Below are positions 1 to 8,986 of a stretch of 64,000 nt of DNA, one piece after another; within the stretch, counting starts at the first letter, position 1; every line of letters begins with the position of its first letter. A model generated the notes under the pieces. That model worked only from the letters and a program-made list of their open reading frames with translations, had not been told where the DNA came from and ran no database searches. The translations under genes were made by a program, and so were the position numbers. The stretch spans positions 60,518 to 124,517 of the forward strand of contig NZ_JAHHIU010000079.1 in NCBI RefSeq assembly GCF_024539815.1, given 5' to 3'. This stretch comes from Streptomyces hayashii. Its GTDB lineage: Bacteria > Actinomycetota > Actinomycetes > Streptomycetales > Streptomycetaceae.

Positions 1-150
1 CGCCCCTGGCGACAACCCGGGCAGAACCGATCACAACCTCAAAATCTGAGGCTGTAGTACGAGGCTGGGCCCCGGCTGTTGCGCCGGGTGGGCGCCGGGT
101 TCCACGGCTCCGGTGGGGTGGTGCGGGTCGCAGGGGCGCGAAGGTGCTGG

Positions 151-397
151 TTAGTCAGGGTTCGGGAGAGTATGGAGCCGGTTGAGGGCGTCTGTGATCA
201 CGTCACGTCGGTCCAGGGCCAGTGCGCCGCGAGGCGGAGGATGCGGCGGCGTCCGGTGGTGACGAGTCGGCCGGCTGTGGAGAGCAGGCGAAGCCGCAGG
301 CGCCGGGGTTCCCAGCGGCGGGCTTTGCCAAAGGGGGCAGGTCGCGCAGGCCGGTGGCGCGGGCGGCGCGGATGCGGTCCTCGGCTCGGGCCTGCTG
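151..397 (-). pseudogene. IS1380-type transposase, C-terminal remnant
   Basis: The minus strand encodes the end of an IS1380-family transposase in broken frames. The motif RAEDRIRAARATGLRDLP is visible near 300-395, followed in another frame by RWEPRRLRLRLLSTAGRLV and then WPWTDV. A five-base duplication (GACGT twice) near the end shifts the frame; removing it restores DVITDALNRLHTLPNPD and a TAA at 151-153. The N-terminal catalytic part is missing, and the match stops near 397, where an amidase fragment begins. Family recognition is from remembered consensus, not a search. A short inverted repeat (CCTCA...TGAGG) lies at 37-51 but I could not confirm it as an IS end. Confidence 0.65.
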
Positions 398-577
398 GCG
401 GTCCTTCGCTTTCAAGGCGCCGCGATCATGGGCAAGAGCAACACCCCGGTGTACTGCCAGGACCTGCACACGGACAACAGCCAGTTCGGGCCCACGCTCA
501 ACCCGCAAGGCCCCAAGCGCACCGCCGGCGGTTCCTCCGGCGGCCCTGCCGCCGCAGGTGTGGCTCGCCCTGAGTAG
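398..577 (+). pseudogene. Amidase-signature enzyme, internal fragment
   Basis: This is an open stretch that reads VLRFQGAAIMGKSNTPV, then about 25 residues later RTAGGSSGGPAAAGVA, and then a TAG at 575. G-G-S-S-G-G is the amidase-signature glycine/serine motif, and AIMGKSN is the usual strand around the catalytic lysine. Only about 60 of the roughly 450 residues of a normal amidase remain. The fragment starts where the transposase remnant ends, so a deletion or transposition junction lies near 398. It is not expected to make a functional protein. Confidence 0.7.
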
Positions 578-615
578 CCGCAGTCGTAAAAGGAGCGCGG
601 ACCGCGGGGGAGTGC

Positions 616-1431
616 TCACCGTTGCTGGGCCAGGGTAAAAAGCCGATGGGCGGCTTTCGCCCACGCCCCCTCGGCATCGGGACCTGCGTAGTGCGTTTCC
701 AGTTCGGCCACGATGGCCGCGCCCTCAGCGAAGCGGCCAACGGCGAGGTCCATCCACAGCAGAAGCAGGCGGTTGTTCGGGATACCGGCGCCGGCCTCGG
801 CGACCAGGTAGGCCGCCCATGCCGCCTTCGTCAGCTCAGTGTGGGGAGGGGGAAGCGCATCACCCACGATCCGCAGCAGAGCGCCGGTGCGCTGGACCGC
901 GGCCAGTGACGCGGCGTCGGCCAGCGCCGGAGTGGCGTCGCCCAGCAGCGTCAGGACGTCGGCCTGCTCCAGTTGGTGCCACGCGAGCCACTGTGCCCGC
1001 ACCGCCTCGCCGGCGTCCAGCGACGTCGTGCCCTGGGTGCAGCCGTGCGCGAGATAGAGGTGGACCTTCTCCGTGCTCGTGGCGCGTGCTGTGACGACGG
1101 TGCCGAGGGGGTGCCACCATTGCGCCATCAGGCCGGTTTCCTCGGCGAGTTCACGACGGGCGGCCTGCGCCGGCTCCTCGCCGTCGTCGACCAAACCCCC
1201 GGGCAGATCCGTGATCGTGCCGTGCAGGTAGTGATGCTGGGTGACCGTCGCGACCTTGTCTCGCCGGACGGCAAGAACGCGGACCGAGTCCGGGGCGGCG
1301 ACATGCGGATAATCCACCGTGGCACCGTCGGGCCGTACGGCCTCATCCACGGTCAGGCGGATGCGATCCTGCGGGCCGCCCGCGTGTAGGACCCGGCTGC
1401 CGTGTTTGTGCCATCGTCCGTCACCGCTCAT
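616..1431 (-). CDS. NUDIX hydrolase, ADP-ribose pyrophosphatase-like
   Basis: A 271-residue protein with a complete Nudix box at about residues 78-101, ending [10 protein letters not shown], so the metal-binding glutamates are present. NUDIX enzymes hydrolyse nucleoside diphosphates linked to another group; the placement of the box after a beta-rich N-terminus resembles ADP-ribose or sugar-nucleotide pyrophosphatases, but the substrate cannot be read from the sequence. About 100 extra alpha-helical residues follow the NUDIX domain, longer than the usual 180-210 residue family member. The ATG at 1431 has no strong ribosome site. It is divergent from the gene at 1724. Confidence 0.85.
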   Translation of the reverse strand: MSGDGRWHKHGSRVLHAGGPQDRIRLTVDEAVRPDGATVDYPHVAAPDSVRVLAVRRDKVATVTQHHYLHGTITDLPGGLVDDGEEPAQAARRELAEETGLMAQWWHPLGTVVTARATSTEKVHLYLAHGCTQGTTSLDAGEAVRAQWLAWHQLEQADVLTLLGDATPALADAASLAAVQRTGALLRIVGDALPPPHTELTKAAWAAYLVAEAGAGIPNNRLLLLWMDLAVGRFAEGAAIVAELETHYAGPDAEGAWAKAAHRLFTLAQQR

Positions 1432-1723
1432 GCGCTGGACTTTACGTGCCGCCGGTGATCACTGTGTGAATACGAGCGGTGAGGACGAACGGGCTGCCGT
1501 GGCCCTCCGCGCGTCCCGCTCGACGGGGACGGCAGGGATCCGCGATCGGTATCGGAGCCGTGCCGGACAGTCGTGGTCAACCGTGGTGGCCAAGGTGGCC
1601 GTGCCGACGACGCCCGTCCCTCACAGGTGTGAAGGCGAAGGGGACGCGGGGCACTCCGGTCTGCGATCAAGGACGATGGGTTGCCGGCGGTGGGGTATCG
1701 AGGTTCGAGTAGGCGAGGCGGGG

Positions 1724-2359
1724 ATGAGGGACTCGGAGAAGAGGATCGCCGTGCTGGACGCGCTGCGTGAGCACGAGCGAGGCGCGCAGGATGCGTGGGT
1801 GCTGGACGATGCGGTGCCCGTGTCCCTCCAGCGGAGTGCGGATGCGGCGGTGCGCGAAGGACAGGTCGAATTGGCGGACAGGGGGATCCGCGCCGAACTC
1901 TCCGTCCTCACCTCCCGGCCGGTGCGCTGGGCGGCGCGACTGACCCCTCATGGTCGCGACACTCTCGCGTACGCTCACGCCTGCCCGCTGGAAGTGTCCG
2001 ATGAGCCTCCACCCGGTCTGGGTGAACGGCTGGTGGAACTGCGCCCGGCCCAGATGCGTGCGGTGCGCGTCTTCGTCGGCCTCGCCCGGGCACTGGCTAC
2101 TGCCCCGGCCGACGGGCTCGTCGAGCGCGTGCACGCCGCGTCCTTCAGCCGGGCGGACAACCGCTGGCGGCTGTGCCTGAACGACAGGCAGATCGCCTCG
2201 GTCGCCTACGGGCTCTACCTGCACCGGCTCAGCGGTTCCGAGGCCGAGGCCAACCGCTTCGCCCGCGACTACGGTGTCGCCTACCGGCCATCCCCGGACG
2301 GCGGCACGCCGGTTTTGGTCGTCCTCGGGCAACGCACCAGCGGCTCGGAGGGCGCGTGA
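1724..2359 (+). CDS. Hypothetical protein with winged-helix-like N-terminal half
   Basis: A 211-residue protein. The N-terminal half (SEKRIAVLDALREHERG, then ARLTPHGRDTLAYAHA) has the helix pattern and terminal basic strand of a winged-helix domain. The second half (RPAQMRAVRVFVGLAR, then NRWRLCLNDRQIASVAYGLY) is a separate compact domain. It resembles conserved Streptomyces hypotheticals of the DUF6417 type, but I am not certain of that name. I chose the ATG at 1724; an in-frame ATG at 1676 would add 16 residues. No function is assigned. Confidence 0.6.
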   Translation: MRDSEKRIAVLDALREHERGAQDAWVLDDAVPVSLQRSADAAVREGQVELADRGIRAELSVLTSRPVRWAARLTPHGRDTLAYAHACPLEVSDEPPPGLGERLVELRPAQMRAVRVFVGLARALATAPADGLVERVHAASFSRADNRWRLCLNDRQIASVAYGLYLHRLSGSEAEANRFARDYGVAYRPSPDGGTPVLVVLGQRTSGSEGA

Positions 2360-2456
2360 GTCGAGGCAGACCTTGACGACCGAAACCCTGCCAATTGCCG
2401 GGCTCGCGTACGCCGGGCCGTTGCTCGGCATCGTCCCTTGACGATGCACACCGTGT

Positions 2457-3335
2457 TCAGGAGCGAGCAGCCGAGGGCGGCGGAGGCGGCACCTCCTCTG
2501 CAGCGGGACGGTGAGCCCGCTCCAGCGACCGCACCCACCCGGGAACCCCCTCGCCCATGCCCATGGTGGCCAGTGACCGCTCGCGACGGGGCTCGATGAC
2601 CTGGCCGCTCTCGTCGGCATACAGAGTCTCCGCGTCTGCAATACCGGACCACCACACCGGCGCGGGCCACGTCGAGTGCCGGTACTCGAAAGAGACCGAC
2701 TCCACGCGCAGCAACTGGGCGTCGGGGGCGGCGAAGTCGGTCAGGACGTTCCCGCCGTGCCAACGGGCGTAAGGCTGGTGGCCGTCGACGAAGCGCACCG
2801 TGACGTTTCTGACCGTCTCCACCGTGCGGGCGCCGTCAGGCCCCATCCACAACTCACCCCAGGATGCCACGATCTCGGCGACCTGGATGGCGTCGTTGTG
2901 CAACGGGTACCGCCCGTAGCGAGGGTCGTCCTCAGGGCGGTAGGTGACCTCGTACCGCTCGCGGGCCGGGAAGGAATCATGCGACCGGACTGCCTTGAGC
3001 GGGCCCTGTACGTGCACCGCGGCAAGGTGAGGCGCGCGATCGGACCAGGTGGCGAAGATCCACCGGCCCAGCTCCCAAGGGCCGCAGTTTCCCGTCAAGG
3101 AGTCGTCCAGCTTGTTCAGGTACTGGCGGGCCAGCTCAGTGTCGACCCAGGTGTCGAACTCGGCCAGAGCGGTGTGCACCGCGACCGATTCGTCCTCGGT
3201 CAGGTTGTCTTTCGCCACGACCTCCAGCCGTACCGTCCACAGATGTCCGTGGGGGTGGTGGCATTCGTGCCAGGACGGCAGAGTCTGCTGGCTGTGAACC
3301 GCGGTGAACTCGCCTTCGCGGGTCAACGTCATCAT
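2457..3335 (-). CDS. 6-pyruvoyl-tetrahydropterin synthase/QueD-like protein with extra C-terminal domain
   Basis: A 292-residue protein. Residues 1-115 match the T-fold of 6-carboxy- or 6-pyruvoyl-tetrahydropterin synthases: FTAVHSQQTL, then CHHPHGHLWTVRLEV, which supplies the three zinc histidines, then VHTALAEFDTWVDTEL and a TGNCGPWELGRWIF helix. QueD enzymes are only about 120 residues, so the remaining 170 residues are an unusual addition that I do not recognise (WMGPDGARTVETVRNVTVRF, WPAPVWWSGIADAETLY). There are no other queuosine or folate genes nearby, so the substrate is open. GGGAGAAGCCG precedes the ATG at 3335. Confidence 0.7.
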   Translation of the reverse strand: MMTLTREGEFTAVHSQQTLPSWHECHHPHGHLWTVRLEVVAKDNLTEDESVAVHTALAEFDTWVDTELARQYLNKLDDSLTGNCGPWELGRWIFATWSDRAPHLAAVHVQGPLKAVRSHDSFPARERYEVTYRPEDDPRYGRYPLHNDAIQVAEIVASWGELWMGPDGARTVETVRNVTVRFVDGHQPYARWHGGNVLTDFAAPDAQLLRVESVSFEYRHSTWPAPVWWSGIADAETLYADESGQVIEPRRERSLATMGMGEGVPGWVRSLERAHRPAAEEVPPPPPSAARS

Positions 3336-3709
3336 CGGCTTCTCCCAGGGGACTTCAACCAGGCACGGCCCGAACGAGCCTGTAGGACTGGCGCGTTGGG
3401 GGCATCTCGGAGCAGTTCGGCGACACCCCTCTCACAGACGGTAGACGATCAGCACGCCGCCGCGGGGACCAAGTGGCGAACGTGGCCGCAAGGCGGAGCG
3501 CCGCCCAGGGCCCTGTACCGGCAAGCTCTCATGAGGTGGAAGACGGCTGGTCCCTGCCTGCGGCTGTCATGGCGTCGATCAGCAGGCCAACGGCTGACGA
3601 CCGTGGACGGCGGCGAGGGCCGAGAAGCGGGAGGGCAGGCTTCTGCGGATGCGGCACACCGGCTGGCTGGATCTTGGGGGTGCTCCCTCGGGTTGGTCTG
3701 TGCAATCGA
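3336..3709. other. Intergenic stretch without recognised gene
   Basis: These 374 bases separate the QueD-like gene from the Mrr-like gene, both on the minus strand. The open frames that cross it on the plus strand are anti-sense shadows of 3710-5161. I see no clear promoter, terminator or gene remnant. Confidence 0.5.
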
Positions 3710-5161
3710 TCACCAGTCGGCTTCGGGGCGGAGGACGCGCGCGTCCGTCGTACGGGCCTGCTCCCATGCGTACAGGTGGTAGCCGTCGGGCAGGTCGTGC
3801 AGCGGGTGGTGACTGCGCAGGCTGCACACGATGACGCCGCTGGACTGGAGCTGGCCCGGCCAGCCGTTCGGGGCGGTCGCCGCGTCCGTGTCCCGGAAGG
3901 GGTTCTTGGCCACGATTCCGATCACCCATTCGTCGGGAGGCTTGGGCAGGTCGGCGCCTTCGTCGTCGGCCGGGTCCGGCTCGTCGAAGGGGAACGGGTC
4001 GTGGGAGACGAGATAGCCGACGACTTCCAGCGGCAGCGGCTCCGGGAGCCAGTCGCGCGTGACCGTCTTCGCTGTCATAGGGCGGAAGTAGCCGGTGCCG
4101 ACGGCGTCGAACTGCTCGAAGACGTGACGGAGCGGCTGGGTGTCCAGCGGGATGCCGGTGAGCTGGAACGACACGTTGCAGTGCTGGACCACGCGGGAGG
4201 GGTGGCTGGAGACGTCGGCGGCCAGTGTGTAGAAACCTCCGTCCGGGAAGGTGTCGACGTAGGTCACCTTCTCCGTGTGGTGCACATCGTCCTCGTCCAG
4301 GCTGTCGTAGCGCTCCTTCCAGTTGCGCAGCGTGTCGAGGAATTCGCGGGCGCCCACGCCGTGCCAGTTGCGGGTGGCCTGCTGGATCGCCCACTGGGGC
4401 TGGGAGGTGGTCCAGCCCAGCGAGGTCAGGGCGTACAGGAGGTCGGCGAGTCCGTTCTCGTCGAAAGCGCCGATCGGCAGATCGAGACACACTCCGCTCC
4501 CGCCGGCCGGCACCCAGTCCACGTCCGGCAGCTCCTGGACGAACACCAGGTCGGTGAATCCTCCATCGCCCGCCACGTAAGGGAGCGGGACGAGGTCGGT
4601 GCCGAGCAGCCTGAGATCGGAAGCGGGCAGGTCGGTGGAGGGGCGCCGTCTGCGCCGCCGGGGCTTGGCGCCGGCGGCCAGGTGCACGCGGCCGTGGGTG
4701 ACGAGGTGCTCCCGTTTACGGTGCAGCAGACCCGCCACGGACGCGGGCGCGGCAAGCACCTCGGCCAGCTCCTCCTCACCGAGAAGGAGTACCAGCTCCT
4801 GCCCGCGGCACTTCACTGCCTCCTCGATCACGGTGCCGGTGAACCCCGACACGCTCACGATCACACCGACGACCTGGGACGATGCCGCCCGCTGCAACCG
4901 CCGCAGGACGGCGTCGAAAACGTCCACGTCGGCTGGAGCGTTCTGCCACTTCGCCTCGATCAAGTACCACACGTCGCCGTAGCGGGCCACGAGGTCTGTC
5001 TGCCGTGGCGCCGCGATGCCTGCATCGCGGTCGACACGGAAGTGCGCCTGCTGGAAGAGCCGCTCCAGCAACTGCTCCAACTTCAGGCCCCGTTGTTGCG
5101 CGTTCGTCACGGCCCGCAGGCGCCCGAAGTCTGCCGACAGAGATCCCTGCGGCATCGCCAC
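3710..5161 (-). CDS. Mrr-like restriction endonuclease-fold protein
   Basis: A 483-residue protein. The first ~120 residues look like a PD-(D/E)xK nuclease domain of the Mrr_cat type: RGLKLEQLLERLF helix, then GIAAPRQTDLVARYGDVWYL with the acidic residue, and LIEAKW as the ExK element, followed by DVFDAVLRRLQRA and a hydrophobic strand VVGVIVSVSGFT. The remaining 360 residues contain alternating strands and aromatic residues (FVQELPDVDWVPAGG, GWTTSQPQWAIQQATRN) and may be a sensing or target-recognition part; I do not recognise them. Mrr proteins cut modified DNA. No methyltransferase lies beside it, so a stand-alone type IV-like or repair role is possible. Confidence 0.6.
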   Translation of the reverse strand: MAMPQGSLSADFGRLRAVTNAQQRGLKLEQLLERLFQQAHFRVDRDAGIAAPRQTDLVARYGDVWYLIEAKWQNAPADVDVFDAVLRRLQRAASSQVVGVIVSVSGFTGTVIEEAVKCRGQELVLLLGEEELAEVLAAPASVAGLLHRKREHLVTHGRVHLAAGAKPRRRRRRPSTDLPASDLRLLGTDLVPLPYVAGDGGFTDLVFVQELPDVDWVPAGGSGVCLDLPIGAFDENGLADLLYALTSLGWTTSQPQWAIQQATRNWHGVGAREFLDTLRNWKERYDSLDEDDVHHTEKVTYVDTFPDGGFYTLAADVSSHPSRVVQHCNVSFQLTGIPLDTQPLRHVFEQFDAVGTGYFRPMTAKTVTRDWLPEPLPLEVVGYLVSHDPFPFDEPDPADDEGADLPKPPDEWVIGIVAKNPFRDTDAATAPNGWPGQLQSSGVIVCSLRSHHPLHDLPDGYHLYAWEQARTTDARVLRPEADW

Positions 5162-5341
5162 CCCCCCCTTGCGTGGCCATGCACCTCATGGCCACGGCAG
5201 CAGGGTGACACAGGAGCAGGTCCCGCACCGATCTGACGCCATCGTTGCGGCCGGGCGTCCGCCTCGGCGAACAGTGCCTGCCCGGCGCGAGATCTGCTGG
5301 TCAACCTGTTGGAGCGGCCGTCGAATCGCTACCGTGCTGCC

Positions 5342-5824
5342 ATGGGATCGAACCTGCGCACGGCAGCGGAAGAGGTTTCGGCGATCGGCCGGAACGAGCC
5401 TGGATGGGATGCCGCTGTGGCCCGGGCCGCGCGGCTCATCGAGCCGCATTGGCTGACGAAGGAGTGGGAGTACAGGCGCCATCTCGCACTGCAGAGCCTG
5501 GCACTGATCCTGTTTGCGCTCGACCGCGATGAGCAGCTGGACGACCCGGCGACGCTCACCGCCCTCGCGCCGTATACGCACACGCCGGACGCCGAGTATC
5601 TGCGCACAGCGGACGCGGTGTCCGCCACGCGCGCATTGTTTGCCGAGCGCCTCCCCGACGACGGCGGACCACTCAGCCGCCTGGTCACCTCCCTGACGAC
5701 ACCTCAAAAGGTATGGGTGACGGTGGACCTGCCGTCGATGGAGACCCCCGACTTCCGCATGCTGCTGGCACCCGCCCTGGAGTGGCTCAGCAGTGGGCTA
5801 CCAGCAAGGCGGCAGGCAGCCTAG
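5342..5824 (+). CDS. Hypothetical protein
   Basis: A 160-residue, mainly alpha-helical protein starting at ATG 5342, divergent from the Mrr-like gene with about 180 bases between the start codons. Recognisable stretches are NEPGWDAAVARAARLIEPHW, HLALQSLALILFALDRDE and DAVSATRALFAERLPDD. There is no signal peptide or membrane segment. I do not recognise a family. It could be a small accessory of the nuclease or simply a neighbour. Confidence 0.5.
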   Translation: MGSNLRTAAEEVSAIGRNEPGWDAAVARAARLIEPHWLTKEWEYRRHLALQSLALILFALDRDEQLDDPATLTALAPYTHTPDAEYLRTADAVSATRALFAERLPDDGGPLSRLVTSLTTPQKVWVTVDLPSMETPDFRMLLAPALEWLSSGLPARRQAA

Positions 5825-5866
5825 AAGAGGACAACCCGGAGGGACGGACGCACAGCGCCAGGCGGG

Positions 5867-6496
5867 TCAGTGCCCTTCCGTGGGATCGTGCGGGTGTACG
5901 GAGGAGACGGACGCATCGGCCGGGGTGATCGCGAGCCGGTAGGTGTCGGAGAGCACGGTGGCGTCGATGCGGCCCGGCGGACGGGGCTGCAGCAGGCCGG
6001 CGGGAAAGCCTTCCGGGATATCGGTCTGCTGGTCTGCCCACCACCTGATCCAGCCATAGATAACCGACGGGTACAGGCCCACCGGCCCAGATTCGTCGCT
6101 GCGGACCATGACCGTATAGCCGGCCGGTTCCCACACCGCGGGCGGCTGGACGCGCACCCACACCAGGGCTGAGCGACTGCTTGTCACCGCGGCCACGACC
6201 AAGGCGCCGGGAAGCGACCGCACCCTCTCCCGCAGCTCCTCCTGTGCGGCCTGCCAGCTGGGGTGTTTGCGGGCATCAGCAACGACGACGGACGCGCTCT
6301 GGACAACCGGCTCCGGAACAATCAGTGACCGGCCGGCCGGTGCCACCAGATGCCACGTCCCCTCCGCCGTCGGCGGATGCGCGCCTGCCGGCGCGTGCCA
6401 GTTCACACGGACCCGCACGACCGAGTCCGCCCCGGTATCCACCTGCGTTTCCACATGCCCCGCAGCCACAGCCTCGTCCGTCGGCACATCGAGCAC
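5867..6496 (-). CDS. Hypothetical protein
   Basis: A 209-residue protein. The GTG at 6496 is preferred because AAGGAGAG sits 9 bases upstream; a GTG at 6529 also exists. The sequence has beta-rich segments rich in tryptophan and valine (VRVRVNWHAPAGAHPP, ALVWVRVQPPAVWEPAGYTV, VIYGWIRWWADQQTDI). No catalytic motif, signal peptide or transmembrane helix is evident. It converges with the preceding plus-strand gene, 43 bases apart. Function unknown. Confidence 0.55.
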   Translation of the reverse strand: MLDVPTDEAVAAGHVETQVDTGADSVVRVRVNWHAPAGAHPPTAEGTWHLVAPAGRSLIVPEPVVQSASVVVADARKHPSWQAAQEELRERVRSLPGALVVAAVTSSRSALVWVRVQPPAVWEPAGYTVMVRSDESGPVGLYPSVIYGWIRWWADQQTDIPEGFPAGLLQPRPPGRIDATVLSDTYRLAITPADASVSSVHPHDPTEGH

Positions 6497-6845
6497 GCCG
6501 GGCCCCTCTCCTTGACACCCATGGATCACCCGCCCGGTACGGCAGATGTACTCCTCCTATCCTCCCTGCGGTGCGCAAGTCCAGTGGCCCCACGGTGATT
6601 TGCTCATCCCGGCACTCAGCGGGGTGTGGTCTGTGGCCATGACCTGACTGCCTCCCAGAGGGGCCGAGGCGGCCGGATCACACCTCGAACTTGCTTGTGA
6701 GCGTCCGGAGTGCTGAGGTGTGGCGGCTGACCGGGCCGATCTGTTGCGCAACGGGCGGCGGCGACCGGATTGCATCCGGCTGCTGGGCCGGGGCCCGACC
6801 GTGATGCCCCAGGCCGTTGTCAGTGCAGGGGCGGAGAATCGGTGG

Positions 6846-7478
6846 ATGGCCTTCGACCCGACGCCGGCTGGCGAGTCCGAGAATCTCGCCGCTGCCTTAC
6901 GCGCGCACCTGTCCGAGACCCGCTTCACCTTCACCGGCCTGACCGGCACGGAGGCGACCGGGTACATCACCCGCGCGGTAGAGGAATGGGGGGAGGCGTC
7001 AGGCTGGCGGAGCAGACGGGAGGCGCCGATGCGCTACATCGACCCGCCTCGCATGCTGAACGGGGGCTGCCGCACCTACTGGTCGCCGCCCTGGTCGTCC
7101 TACCTGGATCTCCGCCTGGTTCGCAACGACGGTACTCCCGTCTCCGTGGAGATCGACCGCGTGGACGACAGCACCGCCGTGGACAAGCTCCGCGACGAGG
7201 CCCTCCGCGGGCACCCAGCACTGTGGATCCGCTGGCACGGAGCGCTGCGTGCCGAACTCCCGGCCGGTGTCGCCCGCTTGCACCTGCCGACGCAGTCCAG
7301 CCGTTCTCCCGTCCGGTACGCGCTGACCCCGGTCACCGGAACGGCAGCGATCACCCTTGGCCAGCCCGTTACCTCCGAGGCTCGAGCGGATGCCCAGCGC
7401 AGGGACCAGCAGCGGAAGGCGAAAGAGAAGCACGTTGCCGCCTTACCCCGGGATCCGGGCCCCATCCGGTGCTTCTAG
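6846..7478 (+). CDS. Hypothetical protein, possible nuclease-fold
   Basis: A protein of about 210 residues if ATG 6846 is the start; GTG 6720 and ATG 6804 are alternatives. The central part, YLDLRLVRNDGTPVSVEIDR followed by AVDKLRDEALRGHPALWIRW, has a strand-strand-helix pattern with acidic residues and a lysine placed roughly as in PD-(D/E)xK-like nucleases, but the match is weak and this is inference. The C-terminus is a charged helix (ARADAQRRDQQRKAKEKH). No neighbour explains its role. Confidence 0.5.
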   Translation: MAFDPTPAGESENLAAALRAHLSETRFTFTGLTGTEATGYITRAVEEWGEASGWRSRREAPMRYIDPPRMLNGGCRTYWSPPWSSYLDLRLVRNDGTPVSVEIDRVDDSTAVDKLRDEALRGHPALWIRWHGALRAELPAGVARLHLPTQSSRSPVRYALTPVTGTAAITLGQPVTSEARADAQRRDQQRKAKEKHVAALPRDPGPIRCF

Positions 7479-7779
7479 GGGGTGTCGGCGACGGGTGATC
7501 CGAAGGAAACGCCGTGGACGTCCCAGAGGTCAACACCCACCGGCTAGGCTCCTTCGCGGTCACCAGCCCGGACGCCGCCGAAGCTGAACCGCACCCAAAT
7601 GTAGGGTCCGTGAGTCGATGAGCATCGGTTCCTGCGGAAACCCGAATCCGGGCCTGACGAGCAATGCTGTTGTCGGTTGGGAGCAAGCAGTCCAGGTCCG
7701 CCGAGGTGTCCAACGGTCACGATCTGCAGCCGCCGTGCCGGCGACAAGTTCGCCGGTGAAGTCACGACCGTATGCCGGT
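7479..7779. other. Convergent intergenic stretch
   Basis: These 301 bases lie between two convergent genes. Short open frames exist on the minus strand (for example 7544-7765) but lack a ribosome site and recognisable protein features. I see nothing else in it. Confidence 0.45.
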
Positions 7780-8793
7780 TCAGGTGATTCTCAACGACGC
7801 TTCGCCCTCGTCGTCGCCGGGATCATCATCCAAGTCGGCGAACTTCGTGAGGTTCGGGGGCAACTTGAGGTCGTATTTTTCTGCGAGGAAGAGCGTCTGC
7901 GCGTAGAGGCGCGCCTGCTTCGCAACATCCCCGATCACGTAGGCGTTGGCGCTAGTCGATACCACGACGGCGACGACGGGGAGGCCCTTGGCGGCTTTGC
8001 CCACGGATACGTTGGGCACGCCGTTCCACTGCTTCATCAGTTTCTCTAGCGCGGCGAGGATCCGATGGTCGTGGCGAAGCTTCTTGCTCCAGTTCTTCCG
8101 ACCCTTCGCCGCAGCAGCAGCGAGATTAGCTTTTCGCGCTGTCGTGGCCTTAGTGGCCTGCGTACCGAAGGAGCGGGTGGCCATCCGGCGAACGACGTGT
8201 TGGAGTTCAGGGTCCTTGGCATCGAATCCGTAGGCGTAGCAGACTCTGGTCGCAATCGCGTTCATCAAGATCTGCATCACCAGAAGATCGGCGGCAATCG
8301 CCAACGCGCCGCCAGCGAAGGGAACCATCGCCAATGCACCCAGAGCGGCTCCCTCTGCCGCGCCGAAGGACCGCCACTGCAACACGAGCCGACTCACGAC
8401 CTCGTCCAAATCGGCAAGGTCGAGCTCGCGAAGGTCCGCCAGCGATGCGACGTCCCGGCCCTTTCTGCGATGGAAGTCAATCACCTTCTGCGGGTCGGTG
8501 AGCTCGACGACCCAGTCGTTGACGAGCTCGATCGTTCGCACGATTCCGCCGACCGCCGGCGCGAGGGCCGCATCGGTGGCCTGCATGCCGAACTCCTTGA
8601 GCGACTCCGGAGTGACCTCAGCAACAGCAGTAGCAGCGCGGGTGGCAAGCCCCTTCGTCCTCTCGCCACCTGCGCCCAAGGCGGCACGAGCCTTGGGCGG
8701 TACCAACTCGCGGCGCTGCGCCTTCTTGGCCCAGTGCGCGTTGAGTTCGCGCCACCGGCGTGATTCGTACGGCGAGATCGACGGGCTCATCAT
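7780..8793 (-). CDS. EcsC family protein
   Basis: A 337-residue protein (347 if the ATG at 8823 is used) matching the EcsC family: DWVVELTDPQKVIDFHRRKG, then SFGAAEGAALGALAMVPFAG and GALAIAADLLVMQILMNAIA, which are the glycine/alanine-rich hydrophobic helices typical of these proteins, then CYAYGFDAKDPE. The C-terminal third holds a second hydrophobic helix (GLPVVAVVVSTSANAYVIGD) and an acidic tail. EcsC proteins are widespread peripheral or membrane-associated proteins of unclear biochemical function, named from a gene beside the Bacillus EcsAB transporter. No such transporter is adjacent here. Confidence 0.75.
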   Translation of the reverse strand: MMSPSISPYESRRWRELNAHWAKKAQRRELVPPKARAALGAGGERTKGLATRAATAVAEVTPESLKEFGMQATDAALAPAVGGIVRTIELVNDWVVELTDPQKVIDFHRRKGRDVASLADLRELDLADLDEVVSRLVLQWRSFGAAEGAALGALAMVPFAGGALAIAADLLVMQILMNAIATRVCYAYGFDAKDPELQHVVRRMATRSFGTQATKATTARKANLAAAAAKGRKNWSKKLRHDHRILAALEKLMKQWNGVPNVSVGKAAKGLPVVAVVVSTSANAYVIGDVAKQARLYAQTLFLAEKYDLKLPPNLTKFADLDDDPGDDEGEASLRIT

Positions 8794-8986
8794 GGGTTTG
8801 AGATTAATACTCCATCGGATCATGATGGGAATTCACGAGGAAATGAGGGTTTCCGGGTCTGGTGGTGGGGGCGTGCAGGCTCGTTCTTCCCCGACTGCGG
8901 GATGCGCCTGGCCGCGGAATCGCTGCATGGTGCAGCCGGGAAACAGACTCCAGTAATCTGCCTGCGAGCCACGGCGCTGGCCGCAG

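Noticed and set aside
3473..5236. 587-residue plus-strand open frame
   Set aside because: It is the antisense of the Mrr-like gene; the minus strand has recognisable nuclease motifs and the plus strand has none.
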